Shown here one piece after another: positions 1 through 7,827 of a stretch of 23,665 nt of DNA (its first letter is position 1; each line of letters starts with the position of its first letter). The position numbers and the translations under genes were made by a program. The notes beneath the pieces are model-generated. The model made no database searches, was not told the origin of the DNA, and saw only the letters and a list, made by a program, of their open reading frames with translations. Source of the stretch: Prado023 sp049688395 (GTDB lineage: Bacteria; Actinomycetota; Actinomycetes; S36-B12; CAIYMF01); NCBI GenBank assembly GCA_049688395.1, contig JBAVKQ010000367.1:1-23665 (forward strand). Reading direction: 5' to 3'.

Positions 1-385
1 CGAGGAGCCGCTGGCCCAGGCCGCCGACGCGTCGGCCGAGACCGTCGAGGTGGCGGCGGAGGCCGTCGCCGAGGTGGCCCCGGTCGAGGTCGCTCCGGCT
101 GCCGAGGTCGCCGTCGAGGAGTTCGTCGCCGAGGTGGCGCCGGTGCAGGAGGCGCCCGCTGCCGACGCGGTTGCCGAGGTCGTTCCGGTCGCACCGCCGG
201 TCGAGGCCCCGGCAGTCGAGGTCCCGGTCGAGCCGTCCCCAGCCCCTGAGGCGCTGGCCGAGGCCGAGCCCGTCGCCGAGGCGGTGACCGAGGTTCAGCC
301 CCTGGCCGAGGCTCCCGCTGCCGAGGCTCCCGCGGAAGCTCCCGCTGTGGCCGAGGCCGTGGCTGAGGGCACCACTGCCCAGTAG
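1..385 (+). CDS. rpsB: 30S ribosomal protein S2, C-terminal tail (partial)
   Basis: The window opens inside a reading frame whose codons start at base 2 and which ends with TAG at 383-385. All 127 visible codons encode a low-complexity tail of Ala, Glu, Val and Pro, with loose repeats of the type AEVAPVEV and ending GTTAQ. No part of the folded S2 domain is visible, so identification rests on position: rpsB directly precedes tsf in nearly all bacteria, and actinobacterial S2 often has an acidic Ala/Pro-rich C-terminal extension. S2 sits on the back of the 30S head/body junction and is needed for translation initiation. A tail of at least 127 residues looks long for the family. The alternative, an unrelated Ala/Glu-rich protein upstream of tsf, is less likely. 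Confidence 0.8.
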   Translation, partial: EEPLAQAADASAETVEVAAEAVAEVAPVEVAPAAEVAVEEFVAEVAPVQEAPAADAVAEVVPVAPPVEAPAVEVPVEPSPAPEALAEAEPVAEAVTEVQPLAEAPAAEAPAEAPAVAEAVAEGTTAQ

Positions 386-410
386 CCCTTCCCGCCGGTT
401 CGCCGGTGCA

Positions 411-445
411 CCCGCCGGGCTCCCCAATCACCGGAGTCCGGCGGG
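411..445 (+). terminator. Strong hairpin between rpsB and tsf
   Basis: Bases 411-423 (CCCGCCGGGCTCC) pair with 433-445 (GGAGTCCGGCGGG) to give a 13-bp stem with one G-U pair and a 9-nt loop. No T-run follows, as is common for GC-rich actinobacterial terminators. It lies 26 bases after the rpsB stop and 51 bases before tsf, so it could end or attenuate rpsB transcription and lower tsf expression relative to rpsB. RNA stabilisation is an alternative role. Confidence 0.6.
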
Positions 446-496
446 ATCCCCACGTTCACCCACGGGGCCGCCAGGCCCCACCAGAAAGGACAGCCC

Positions 497-1312
497 ATGG
501 CTGCGATCACTGCTGCGGATGTCAAGAAGCTCCGCGACCTCACCTCCGCCGGGATGATGGAGTGCAAGAGGGCCCTCACCGAGGCTGACGGCGACTTCGA
601 TGCCGCCGTGGAGATCCTGCGCATCTCCGGTGCCGCCAAGGCCGCCAAGCGCGGGGCGGAACGCACCACCAAGAACGGCCTGGTCGTCGCCCACGGCAGC
701 TCGCTGGTCGAGTTGCTCTGCGAGACCGACTTCGTGGCCAAGAACGCGGACTTCCAGGCGTTCGCCGACGAGGTCGTGGCCCTGTCCGCCGAGACCGGCG
801 CGGCGGACCACGACGCCCTGGCCGGCACCGAGATGGCCAATGGCAAGACGGTGGCCGAGGCGATCGTGGAGATGTCCGGGGTCATCGGCGAGAAGCTGGA
901 GCTCGGTCGGGTCGCGCGCCTCGAGGGCACCATCGCCACCTACATGCACAAGCGCGCCGCAGACCTGCCCCCGCAGGTGGGTGTGCTCGTCGGCTACGAG
1001 GGCAGCGAGGACACCGCACGGGCCATCGGCATGCAGATCGCGGCCATGCGTCCGGAGTACCTGACTCGCGAGGACGTCCCGGCCGAGGTCGTGGCCAACG
1101 AGCGGCGCATCGCCGAGGCGACCGCCCGCGAGGAGGGCAAGCCCGAGGGTGCCCTGGCCAAGATCGTCGAGGGTCGGGTCAACGGGTTCTTCAAGGACCG
1201 CGTGCTGCTCGAGCAGTCCTCGGTGCAGGAGAGCAAGAAGACCGTCAAGGCCTACGCCACGGAGAACGGCGCCACGGTCACCGGGTTCGCCCGGATCGAG
1301 ATCGGCGCCTGA
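497..1312 (+). CDS. tsf: Elongation factor Ts
   Basis: The 271-residue product is the nucleotide exchange factor that removes GDP from EF-Tu so it can reload GTP and aminoacyl-tRNA in the cytoplasm. The N-terminus (VKKLRDLTSAGMMECKRAL) is the UBA-like domain typical of EF-Ts. The ETDFVAKN stretch near residue 77 is the conserved TDFV motif that contacts EF-Tu. The C-terminus ends VTGFARIEIGA. Length matches actinobacterial EF-Ts. The ATG at 497 is preceded by AGAAAGGAC, a good ribosome binding site. It follows rpsB and precedes pyrH, the standard order. Nothing unusual is seen. Confidence 0.98.
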   Translation: MAAITAADVKKLRDLTSAGMMECKRALTEADGDFDAAVEILRISGAAKAAKRGAERTTKNGLVVAHGSSLVELLCETDFVAKNADFQAFADEVVALSAETGAADHDALAGTEMANGKTVAEAIVEMSGVIGEKLELGRVARLEGTIATYMHKRAADLPPQVGVLVGYEGSEDTARAIGMQIAAMRPEYLTREDVPAEVVANERRIAEATAREEGKPEGALAKIVEGRVNGFFKDRVLLEQSSVQESKKTVKAYATENGATVTGFARIEIGA

Positions 1313-1363
1313 ACCGATCCACTGGCACCACGGTCCCCGCGCCCGCTCGGACCCGCACGAAAC

Positions 1364-1403
1364 CGACGCCCCCGGTGCAGCGCAGATGCTCCCGGGGGCG
1401 TCG
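1364..1403 (+). terminator. Hairpin terminator after tsf
   Basis: Bases 1364-1375 (CGACGCCCCCGG) are perfectly complementary to 1392-1403 (CCGGGGGCGTCG), giving a 12-bp stem with a 16-nt loop, 51 bases after the tsf stop. There is no T-tract. It separates tsf from pyrH, in line with pyrH having its own promoter. Confidence 0.65.
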
Positions 1404-1419
1404 CGCGTGGCCAGTAGGG

Positions 1420-1425
1420 CACAAT
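1420..1425 (+). promoter_or_regulatory. Candidate -10 element for leaderless pyrH
   Basis: CACAAT fits the loose actinobacterial -10 pattern (NANNNT) and lies exactly 7 nt before the pyrH GTG. That spacing is expected when transcription starts on the first base of the start codon. No Shine-Dalgarno sequence is visible before this GTG, which supports leaderless translation. No clear -35 box was recognised. Confidence 0.4.
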
Positions 1426-1432
1426 CAGGGCC

Positions 1433-2206
1433 GTGATCCTGGACCAGCCCACCCTTGAAGGCACCGTCGAGCATTGGGCCCAGGCCCCCGAGCAGGGCTG
1501 GCGGCGCGTGCTGCTGAAGCTCTCCGGGGAGGCCTTCGCCGGGGGTGGCGGCCTCGGAGTCGATCCCGATGTGGTGTCCAGCATCGCGCGTCAGATCGCT
1601 GATGTCGTGCGCTCCGGGGCGCAGGTCGCTGTCGTCATCGGCGGGGGCAACTACTTCCGCGGTGCGCAGCTGCACGAGCGGGGGATGGACCGCTCGCGCG
1701 CGGACTACATGGGCATGCTCGGGACCGTGATGAACTGCCTGGCGCTGCAGGACTTCCTCGAGAAGGAGGGCATCGACACCCGCGTCATGACCGCGATCCC
1801 GATGTCGCAGGTGGCCGAGCCCTACATCCCGCGCCGTGCCCAGCGGCACCTCGAGAAGGGTCGGGTGGTCATCTTCGGCGCCGGTCTGGGCGTCCCGTTC
1901 TTCTCCACCGACACGAGCGCGGCCCAGCGTGCCCTGGAGATCGGCGCGCAGGTCGTGCTGATGGCCAAGGGTGTCGACGGGGTGTACGACGACGACCCGC
2001 GCACCAATCCCGCGGCGGCGCTCTTCGACACGCTGGCCTACTCCGAGGTGCTCGCCCGCGGCCTGAAGGTCGCTGATGCCACGGCGATCTCGCTGTGCGC
2101 GGACAACGCCCTGCCGATCATCGTGTTCAACCTGCTCGTCGTGGGCAACATCGCCCGGGCCGTCAATGGTGAGAGGATCGGCACATTGATCGCGGTGGCC
2201 GACTGA
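1433..2206 (+). CDS. pyrH: UMP kinase
   Basis: The 257-residue product phosphorylates UMP to UDP with ATP, the first committed step from UMP to pyrimidine nucleotides. It belongs to the amino-acid-kinase fold and acts as a hexamer. Visible motifs are the phosphate-binding LLKLSGEAFAG (about residues 25-35), the GGGNYFRG loop (about 70-77), YMGMLGTVMN of the UMP site, and DGVYDDDPRTNP near residue 183. The first 22 residues are an extension before GWRRVLLKLSG, as in other Actinobacteria. The GTG at 1433 was chosen because a -10-like hexamer sits 7 nt upstream; it is also the first start in the open frame. frr follows 109 bases later, and the pair is usually linked. Confidence 0.96.
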   Translation: MILDQPTLEGTVEHWAQAPEQGWRRVLLKLSGEAFAGGGGLGVDPDVVSSIARQIADVVRSGAQVAVVIGGGNYFRGAQLHERGMDRSRADYMGMLGTVMNCLALQDFLEKEGIDTRVMTAIPMSQVAEPYIPRRAQRHLEKGRVVIFGAGLGVPFFSTDTSAAQRALEIGAQVVLMAKGVDGVYDDDPRTNPAAALFDTLAYSEVLARGLKVADATAISLCADNALPIIVFNLLVVGNIARAVNGERIGTLIAVAD

Positions 2207-2315
2207 GCGCCTGTTCCCGCGCGGCTCGGGCTGCGCGACGAAGAGCCCCATCCCCTGCCCGACGCGCCGCCCAGAATCTGCCCGAGAAGCTGCCCGACCT
2301 GATGGAGGAGAACCG

Positions 2316-2873
2316 ATGATCGACGAGGAACTGTTCGAGGCCGAGGAGAAGATGGACAAGGCCGTCGCAGTGGCCAGGGAGGACTTCGCCACCATCCGGA
2401 CCGGTCGAGCCACCCCGCAGATGTTCAGCAGGGTGCTCGTGGACTACTACGGTGCCCCCACCCCCATCAACCAGTTGGCCTCGTTCCAGACCCCCGAGGC
2501 CCGGATGATCCTGATCAACCCGTTCGACAAGGGCTCGATGCACAACATCGAGAAGGCCATCCGGGACTCCGACCTGGGCGTGAACCCGGTCGACGACGGC
2601 CAGGTCATCCGCGTCGTCCTGCCGGTGCTGACCGAGGAGCGCCGCAAGGAGTACATCAAGCTGGCCAAGCACAAGGCGGAGGACTCCAAGGTCTCCATCC
2701 GCAACATCCGCCGGCACGCCAAGGAGCATCTGGAGAAGATGATCAAGGCTGGCGACGCCGGCGAGGACGACATCCGGCGCGCGGAGAAGGCGCTCGAGGA
2801 GCTCACCGCCAAGTACGTCGCGCTGATCGACGACGTGCTCAAGCACAAGGAAGCCGAACTGCTCGAGATCTAG
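2316..2873 (+). CDS. frr: Ribosome recycling factor
   Basis: The 185-residue product works with EF-G to split the post-termination 70S ribosome into subunits. The length is the family standard. The N-terminal helix carries FATIRTGRATPQMF (about residues 25-38), the conserved TGRA motif of RRF. The hinge/domain II region has FDKGSMHNIEKAIRDSDLGVNP, followed by VVLPVLTEERRKEYIKLAKH. A strong Shine-Dalgarno (GGAGGAGAA) sits just before ATG 2316 and fixes the start. It lies between pyrH and cdsA, the common order. The 109-base gap before it shows no clear terminator. Confidence 0.98.
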   Translation: MIDEELFEAEEKMDKAVAVAREDFATIRTGRATPQMFSRVLVDYYGAPTPINQLASFQTPEARMILINPFDKGSMHNIEKAIRDSDLGVNPVDDGQVIRVVLPVLTEERRKEYIKLAKHKAEDSKVSIRNIRRHAKEHLEKMIKAGDAGEDDIRRAEKALEELTAKYVALIDDVLKHKEAELLEI

Positions 2874-2915
2874 GCGAGCGTACCGGGGGTCACACTGCAG
2901 AGAGGACGCTGCGCG

Positions 2916-3908
2916 ATGAGCGGATCGACGGGATCACCGCCGGAGCCGACCGGCCCGGTCCACGACGTGGAACCGACAGCTGCCGACGCGACCTCCGACG
3001 CGACCTCCGGCGCGCACTCCGACCAGACCTCCGACCAGACCGCTGGCGACCCCGCCGGCGAGCATTCGCCGCAGCTGCCCGCCGAGCCGAAGTCCCGGGC
3101 CGGACGCAACCTGCCGGCGGCGGTGGCGGTGGGCGTGCTGCTGGTCGCCACGGCACTGGCCTCGCTGTACTTCGTGCGCTGGCTGTTCATCGTCCTGGCT
3201 GTGGTCGCGATCTTCCTGGGCACCGCGGAGCTGGCCACAGCCATGCGCGCTCGGGGCATCGTGCTGGCTCGCTTCCCGCTGCTGTTCGGTGCGGTGGCGC
3301 TGCCGGTCCTGGGCTACTGGGGCGGCCCGGCCCAGGTGCTCATGGGCTTCGGGCTGGTGTTCCTGTTCACCCTGGTCTGGCGACTGTTCCGCCGCGGGAC
3401 CGAGGACTTCGTCCGCGATGCCACCGCCAGTTCGTTCGTCCTGTCCTACGCCCCGCTGATGGGTGGGTTCGCCGCCCTGATCGCCGCAGCGCCCGACGGC
3501 GCGGACCTGGTCGTGACCTTCCTCGCCCTGTCGGTGGCCAGCGACATCGGCGGGTACGCCACCGGCGTCCTGTTCGGAAAGCACCCGATGGCCAGGAGCA
3601 TCAGCCCCAAGAAGTCCTGGGAGGGGTTCGCCGGATCGGTGGGCCTTCAGGTCATCCTCGGCGCGGCGCTGTTCGCCACGATCCTCGAGTCCGACTGGTG
3701 GAAGGGTGCGATCGTCGGGGCGGTCATGGCCGGCACCGCGACCCTCGGGGACTTCATCGAGTCGGCGATCAAGCGCGACCTGGGCATCAAGGACATGTCG
3801 AACCTGCTGCCCGGCCACGGCGGGGTGATGGATCGCCTGGACAGCATCATCCCGAACACGGTCGTGGCCTACACGCTGTTCGCCCTGACCCTGGGCGGGA
3901 TCGGCTGA
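2916..3908 (+). CDS. cdsA: Phosphatidate cytidylyltransferase (CDP-diglyceride synthase)
   Basis: The 330-residue integral membrane enzyme makes CDP-diacylglycerol from phosphatidic acid and CTP, the branch point for phosphatidylinositol, phosphatidylglycerol and cardiolipin. Residues 1-65 are a hydrophilic Asp/Ser/Thr-rich cytoplasmic region with short repeats (DATSDATSG, SDQTSDQT). From about residue 67 on there are multiple hydrophobic segments. The CTP-transferase signature is clear near the C-terminus: SAIKRDLGIKDMSN followed by LLPGHGGVMDRLDS. SPKKSWEGFAGS, upstream of it, is also characteristic. A GAGAGGA ribosome site precedes ATG 2916. rlmN starts one base after the stop, so the two are cotranscribed. 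The disordered N-terminus is variable in Actinobacteria. Confidence 0.95.
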   Translation: MSGSTGSPPEPTGPVHDVEPTAADATSDATSGAHSDQTSDQTAGDPAGEHSPQLPAEPKSRAGRNLPAAVAVGVLLVATALASLYFVRWLFIVLAVVAIFLGTAELATAMRARGIVLARFPLLFGAVALPVLGYWGGPAQVLMGFGLVFLFTLVWRLFRRGTEDFVRDATASSFVLSYAPLMGGFAALIAAAPDGADLVVTFLALSVASDIGGYATGVLFGKHPMARSISPKKSWEGFAGSVGLQVILGAALFATILESDWWKGAIVGAVMAGTATLGDFIESAIKRDLGIKDMSNLLPGHGGVMDRLDSIIPNTVVAYTLFALTLGGIG

Positions 3909-3909
3909 C

Positions 3910-5046
3910 GTGAGCCAGCCCCCCGGACTGCTGGTCTTCGACGCCCCGCGGCGCGGCAAGCCGCCGAAGCACCTGACCGACATGACCCTGGCCGAGCGCC
4001 GCGAGGCCGTGGTGGCCGCCGGGCTGCCGAGGTTCCGTGCCGATCAGGTCAGCAACCACTGGTTCGCCCGCCTGGTCGACGATCCGCAGGCGTGGACCGA
4101 CATCCCGGCGGCGCTGCGCGCGCCGCTGGCCGCCAGCCTGTGCCCGCCGCTGCTGACCAGCGTGCGCGACATCACCTGCGACGGCGGACTGACGGTCAAG
4201 TCGGTGTGGCGGCTGCACGACGGGGCCATGGTCGAGTCGGTCCTGATGCGCTACCCGGCCACCCGGCACAGCCGCGAGCGGGTCACGATGTGCGTGTCCT
4301 CGCAGGCAGGATGCGGGATGAACTGCCCGTTCTGCGCGACCGGGCAGGCGGGCCTGACCCGCAACCTGTCGACTGCCGAGATCGTCGAGCAGGTCCTGGC
4401 CGGGGCGCGGGCGCTCACCCGCGGCGAGGTGGCCGGCGGGCCCGGGCGGGTGTCCAACGTGGTCTTCATGGGCATGGGCGAGCCGCTGGCCAACTACGGG
4501 GTCGTGATCGCCGCGGTCCGCCGGCTGGTCGACCCGGCGCCCGACGGCCTGGGGATGAGTGCCCGTGGCATCACCGTGTCCACGGTCGGGCTGGCCCCGG
4601 CGATGCGCCGGTTGGCCGGGGAGGGCATCCCGGTCACCCTGGCGCTGAGCCTGCACACCCCCGACGACGAGCTGCGCGACGAGCTGATCCCGGTCAACAC
4701 CCGCTGGAAGGTCGCCGAGGCCATCGACGCCGCCCACGAGTACAGCCAGGCCACCGGGCGGCGGGTGTCCATCGAGTACGCGCTGATCCGCGACATCAAC
4801 GACCAGGCCTGGCGTGCCGACCTGCTCGGCAAGCTGCTCAACGCCCGGGGCCGGGGCTGGGTGCACGTGAACCCGATCCCGCTGAACCCCACCCCCGGCT
4901 CGAAGTGGACCGCCTCGGATCCGGCGGTGGAGCGGGCCTTCGTCGCCGCACTCGAGGCGCGCGGGATCCCGACCACCATCCGCGACACCCGCGGTCAGGA
5001 GATCGACGGGGCCTGCGGTCAACTGGCTGCGACCGTCACGGACTGA
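3910..5046 (+). CDS. rlmN: Dual-specificity 23S rRNA/tRNA adenine-C2 methyltransferase RlmN
   Basis: The 378-residue radical-SAM enzyme methylates C2 of A2503 in 23S rRNA and A37 in some tRNAs, supporting translational accuracy. The 4Fe-4S cluster cysteines are C135, C139 and C142 (CGMNCPFC). C128 and C369 sit where E. coli has C118 and C355, the cysteines that form and resolve the protein-RNA intermediate. C369 lies in the conserved DTRGQEIDGACGQL. GMGEPLANY near residue 188 is the SAM-binding GGEP-like motif. The GTG at 3910 starts one base after cdsA ends, so it is probably translated by coupling. All catalytic residues are present. Confidence 0.96.
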   Translation: MSQPPGLLVFDAPRRGKPPKHLTDMTLAERREAVVAAGLPRFRADQVSNHWFARLVDDPQAWTDIPAALRAPLAASLCPPLLTSVRDITCDGGLTVKSVWRLHDGAMVESVLMRYPATRHSRERVTMCVSSQAGCGMNCPFCATGQAGLTRNLSTAEIVEQVLAGARALTRGEVAGGPGRVSNVVFMGMGEPLANYGVVIAAVRRLVDPAPDGLGMSARGITVSTVGLAPAMRRLAGEGIPVTLALSLHTPDDELRDELIPVNTRWKVAEAIDAAHEYSQATGRRVSIEYALIRDINDQAWRADLLGKLLNARGRGWVHVNPIPLNPTPGSKWTASDPAVERAFVAALEARGIPTTIRDTRGQEIDGACGQLAATVTD

Positions 5047-5207
5047 GCCGCGCGCCGGCATCCGGCCTGTCGGGTCCAGCCCAGCTCGGCTCCGCCCGGC
5101 TGCGGGCCGTTCGTCGCCGGGCCGGTGCCGCTCATCGAGCCCGGGGCCCAGCGGGGTGCGCGCGGGTGACGCGGCACTTGCGACCGGGCAGACTCGGCCG
5201 GGTATCC

Positions 5208-5267
5208 GCGCCCACCCGCAGACCCGAGCGGTCAACTGCGCCCACCCGCAGACACGATCGGTTCGCC
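5208..5267 (+). repeat. Two tandem 30-bp imperfect repeats upstream of prpE
   Basis: GCGCCCACCCGCAGAC occurs at 5208 and again at 5238, an exact 30-base period. Similarity continues after the shared core (CCGAGCGGTC versus ACGATCGGTT). A weaker third copy may start near 5180 (GGGCAGACTCGGCCGG). The 243-base gap 5047-5289 holds no gene. Apart from these repeats it has only a weak GC hairpin right after rlmN (5054-5066, GCCGG cat CCGGC). Repeats just upstream of a catabolic gene could be regulator sites, but this is inference. Confidence 0.5.
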
Positions 5268-5289
5268 ACCCACCCAGAGAGGGATCGAC

Positions 5290-7176
5290 ATGGGGACCTA
5301 CGCCGACGCCCACGCCCGCAGCATCGCCGATCCGGATGCCTTCTGGGGTGAGGCTGCGCACGCCATCGACTGGAGCGTCGCACCGAGCACGGTGTGCGAC
5401 TCCAGCGCGGCCCCGTTCTATCACTGGTTCCCCGACGGCCAGCTCAACACCTGCTTCAACGCCCTGGACCGACACGTCCAGGCGGGTCGCGGTGACCAGC
5501 CGGCACTGGTCCATGTCAGCCCCGTGACCGGTACGGACCGCACATTGACCTATGCGGAGCTGCTCGACGAGGTGGCCCGGTTCGCCGGCGCGCTGGCCGG
5601 GCTCGGCGTCGGCAAGGGCGATCGGGTCGTGCTGAGCATGCCGATGATCCCCGAAGCGGTCATCGGGATGCTGGCGTGCGCCCGGCTCGGCGCGGTGCAT
5701 TCGGTGGTGTTCGGCGGGTTCGCCGCCGAGGAGCTCGCGGTACGCATCGACGATGCCCAGCCGAAGGTGGTCCTGTCGGCCTCCTGCGGGATCGAGCCCA
5801 AGCGGGTGATCGCCTACAAACCGCTGCTGGACCATGCCCTGGCACTGGCCGGCCACGAGCCGAGCGCATGCGTCATCCTGCAGCGCCCGCAGCTGGCGGC
5901 GGCGATGGGCCCGCGCGACCACGACTGGGCCGAGCTCGCAGCCGCGTCCGCGCCGGTCGGCTGCACCGACGTGGCAGCAACCGACCCGCTGTACATCCTC
6001 TACACGTCGGGCACCACAGGCCGGCCCAAGGGGATCGTGCGCGACAACGGCGGGCATGCCGTCGCGCTGGCCTGGTCGATGGCACACGTGTACGACATCG
6101 GGCCGGGCGACGTCTGGTGGGCGGCCTCGGACGTCGGCTGGGTCGTGGGCCACTCGTACATCGTCTACGCGCCACTGATCGTGGGTGCGACCACGGTGCT
6201 CTACGAAGGCAAGCCGGTGGGCACCCCGGATGCCGCCGCTTTCTGGCGGGTCATCGCCGAGCAGGGCGTCAAGGCGATGTTCACCGCCCCCACCGCGATC
6301 CGGGCGGTGCGCCGCGAGGACCCGGAGGGCGCGCTGATCGCCGATCACGACCTGAGCAGCCTGCAGACGCTGTTCCTGGCCGGTGAGCGGCTGGACCCCG
6401 ACACCTACCAGTGGTCCACCCGCGTGCTCGGGGTGCCTGTGGTCGACAACTGGTGGCAGACCGAGACCGGGTGGCCGATCGCGGCCAACCCCCGTGGGCT
6501 GGAGCACCTGCCGATCAAGGAGGGCTCGCCCTCGGTGGCCGTGCCCGGCTACGACGTGCGCGTGCTCGACGGAGCGGGGGAGGAGGTGGCCCCCGGCACC
6601 GAGGGCAACATCGTGCTCCAGCTGCCCCTGCCACCCGGGACGCTGCCGACCCTCTGGGGCGACGACCAGCGCTACATCGACTCCTACCTGACCGCGTTCC
6701 CCGGCCACTACACGACCGGCGACGGTGGCTACATCGACGCCGACGGCTACGTGTACGTGCTCGGTCGTACCGACGACGTGATCAACGTGGCCGGCCACCG
6801 GCTGTCCACCGGGGTGATGGAGGCGGTCGTGGCCGCGCATCCCGCGGTGGCCGAGTGCGCGGTGATCGGGGTGGCCGACGCGCTCAAGGGTCAGGCACCG
6901 CGGGCCTTCGTGGTCCTCAAGGCGGGCGCCGAGGTGGACCCGGCGGAACTGACCAGACAGATCGTGGCTGATGTGCGCGAGCGGGTGGGTCCGGTTGCCG
7001 CCTTCCGCGAGGTCGAGATCGTGCCCGCACTGCCCAAGACCCGCTCGGGCAAGATCCTGCGCCGCACGATGCGCGGCATCGCCGACGGTCGGCACGAGCC
7101 GGTGCCCTCCACCATCGAGGACGCGGGTGTGCTGGATCTGCTCACGCCGCTGCTCCGCAAGCACGCGAAGTCCTAG
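5290..7176 (+). CDS. prpE: Propionyl-CoA synthetase (acyl-CoA synthetase, AMP-forming)
   Basis: The 628-residue product activates propionate (or a similar short acid) to the acyl-adenylate and then the CoA thioester, feeding the methylcitrate or methylmalonyl pathway. It is an ANL-superfamily enzyme. An acetyl-CoA-synthetase-type N-terminal region (residues 1-60) comes first. The P-loop motif YTSGTTGRPKG spans 238-248. WWQTETGWPI starts at 388; the W-P-I after ETG, rather than G-G, is typical of PrpE/ACSS3-type enzymes as opposed to acetate-specific Acs. TTGDGGYIDADGY and GRTDDVINVAGHR follow. PKTRSGKILRR carries K588, the lysine usually regulated by acetylation. GAGAGG precedes ATG 5290. It stands alone between two hairpins, so it is probably monocistronic. 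Acetate or butyrate as substrate cannot be excluded. Confidence 0.88.
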   Translation: MGTYADAHARSIADPDAFWGEAAHAIDWSVAPSTVCDSSAAPFYHWFPDGQLNTCFNALDRHVQAGRGDQPALVHVSPVTGTDRTLTYAELLDEVARFAGALAGLGVGKGDRVVLSMPMIPEAVIGMLACARLGAVHSVVFGGFAAEELAVRIDDAQPKVVLSASCGIEPKRVIAYKPLLDHALALAGHEPSACVILQRPQLAAAMGPRDHDWAELAAASAPVGCTDVAATDPLYILYTSGTTGRPKGIVRDNGGHAVALAWSMAHVYDIGPGDVWWAASDVGWVVGHSYIVYAPLIVGATTVLYEGKPVGTPDAAAFWRVIAEQGVKAMFTAPTAIRAVRREDPEGALIADHDLSSLQTLFLAGERLDPDTYQWSTRVLGVPVVDNWWQTETGWPIAANPRGLEHLPIKEGSPSVAVPGYDVRVLDGAGEEVAPGTEGNIVLQLPLPPGTLPTLWGDDQRYIDSYLTAFPGHYTTGDGGYIDADGYVYVLGRTDDVINVAGHRLSTGVMEAVVAAHPAVAECAVIGVADALKGQAPRAFVVLKAGAEVDPAELTRQIVADVRERVGPVAAFREVEIVPALPKTRSGKILRRTMRGIADGRHEPVPSTIEDAGVLDLLTPLLRKHAKS

Positions 7177-7179
7177 CTG

Positions 7180-7194
7180 ACGACGCTGCGTCGT
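7180..7194 (+). terminator. Short hairpin after prpE
   Basis: ACGACG, a CTG loop and CGTCGT form a perfect 6-bp stem starting 4 bases after the prpE stop. It is short and lacks a T-tract, so it is only a possible terminator. Confidence 0.35.
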
Positions 7195-7216
7195 GGCGCG
7201 CGGACCGGGACGGGTC

Positions 7217-7222
7217 TAGCCT
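7217..7222 (+). promoter_or_regulatory. Candidate -10 element for the leaderless lipoprotein gene
   Basis: TAGCCT matches the TANNNT -10 consensus and lies exactly 7 nt before GTG 7230. This geometry marks leaderless transcripts in Actinobacteria. No Shine-Dalgarno sequence precedes the GTG. Confidence 0.45.
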
Positions 7223-7229
7223 CGGCCCT

Positions 7230-7790
7230 GTGAAGGGGTCCATCCGCACCGGGGTGCAGGCGCATCGCAGCGCCCCGGCCGCGGTCGCGCTCTGCATGCT
7301 CGCCCTGGCGGGGTGCGCTGCTGACTCAGGGTCGACGGGGAGCCCCACGAGCCTGCCCGCCGCGCCGAGTGCATCGGGCACCCCGGGCCAATCCGCAGCA
7401 CCGGGCATCTCCGCAGCACCGGACCCGAGGAGCACCCCCGTGACACGCGCGATCCCGACCACCCCGCTGTACTCGCAGGGCACGATCGACCCGGGCCTGG
7501 CGCCCCTCATCGAGCAGGCGAAGGCCGACCTCGCCGCGCTGCTCGACGTGCCCGTGGCCGACGTCGCCACCCATGCGGCGGTGCTGGTGGTCTGGCCCGA
7601 TGCCAGCCTGGGCTGCCCGCAGAAGGACATGCGCTACAAGCAGGTCCCGACCGACGGATCGGTCCTCGAACTGAGCCACGACGGTGCGGTCTACCGATAC
7701 CACACCGGCGGGAACCGGGGGCCGTTCCAGTGCCCGGTGCCCCTGACGAGGGCGCCGGGCGGCGAGGGCAGCAGCCTCGGAGCTGGTTGA
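7230..7790 (+). CDS. Putative secreted lipoprotein of unknown function
   Basis: The 186-residue product has a short basic start and a hydrophobic segment (AVALCMLALAGC), a good lipobox (LALAGC) for lipidation at the cysteine near residue 29. A Ser/Pro/Ala/Thr-rich linker follows to about residue 80. The globular part contains VVWPDASLGCPQKDMRYKQV and YRYHTGGNRGPFQC. The pattern W-x-D-x-S-L-G-C-P followed by Y-x-Y-H recurs in bacterial secreted proteins of unknown role, as far as I recall. The two conserved cysteines may form a disulphide. It would be anchored on the outer face of the cytoplasmic membrane. GTG 7230 is supported by the leaderless promoter pattern. It is convergent with the protease gene and shares a terminator with it. 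No enzymatic motif was recognised. Confidence 0.8.
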   Translation: MKGSIRTGVQAHRSAPAAVALCMLALAGCAADSGSTGSPTSLPAAPSASGTPGQSAAPGISAAPDPRSTPVTRAIPTTPLYSQGTIDPGLAPLIEQAKADLAALLDVPVADVATHAAVLVVWPDASLGCPQKDMRYKQVPTDGSVLELSHDGAVYRYHTGGNRGPFQCPVPLTRAPGGEGSSLGAG

Positions 7791-7819
7791 TCCCCAGGCG
7801 GAGCCGAGGATCAACCAGC
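7782..7819. terminator. Bidirectional terminator between convergent genes
   Basis: Bases 7782-7793 (GCTGGTTGATCC) are the exact reverse complement of 7808-7819 (GGATCAACCAGC), a 12-bp stem with a 14-nt loop. The lipoprotein stop codon lies inside the left arm and the protease stop is just to the right (7828-7830). The position and symmetry suit termination from both sides. Confidence 0.7.
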
Positions 7820-7827
7820 CCGTCAGG

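Noticed and set aside
428..2413. 661-codon open frame on the minus strand opposite tsf, pyrH and frr
   Set aside because: It is an antisense shadow caused by high third-position GC. It overlaps three well-identified genes and has no protein family pattern.
3847..7164. 1105-codon minus-strand open frame opposite rlmN and prpE
   Set aside because: It is Arg/Gly/His-rich shadow sequence covering two clearly identified genes on +.
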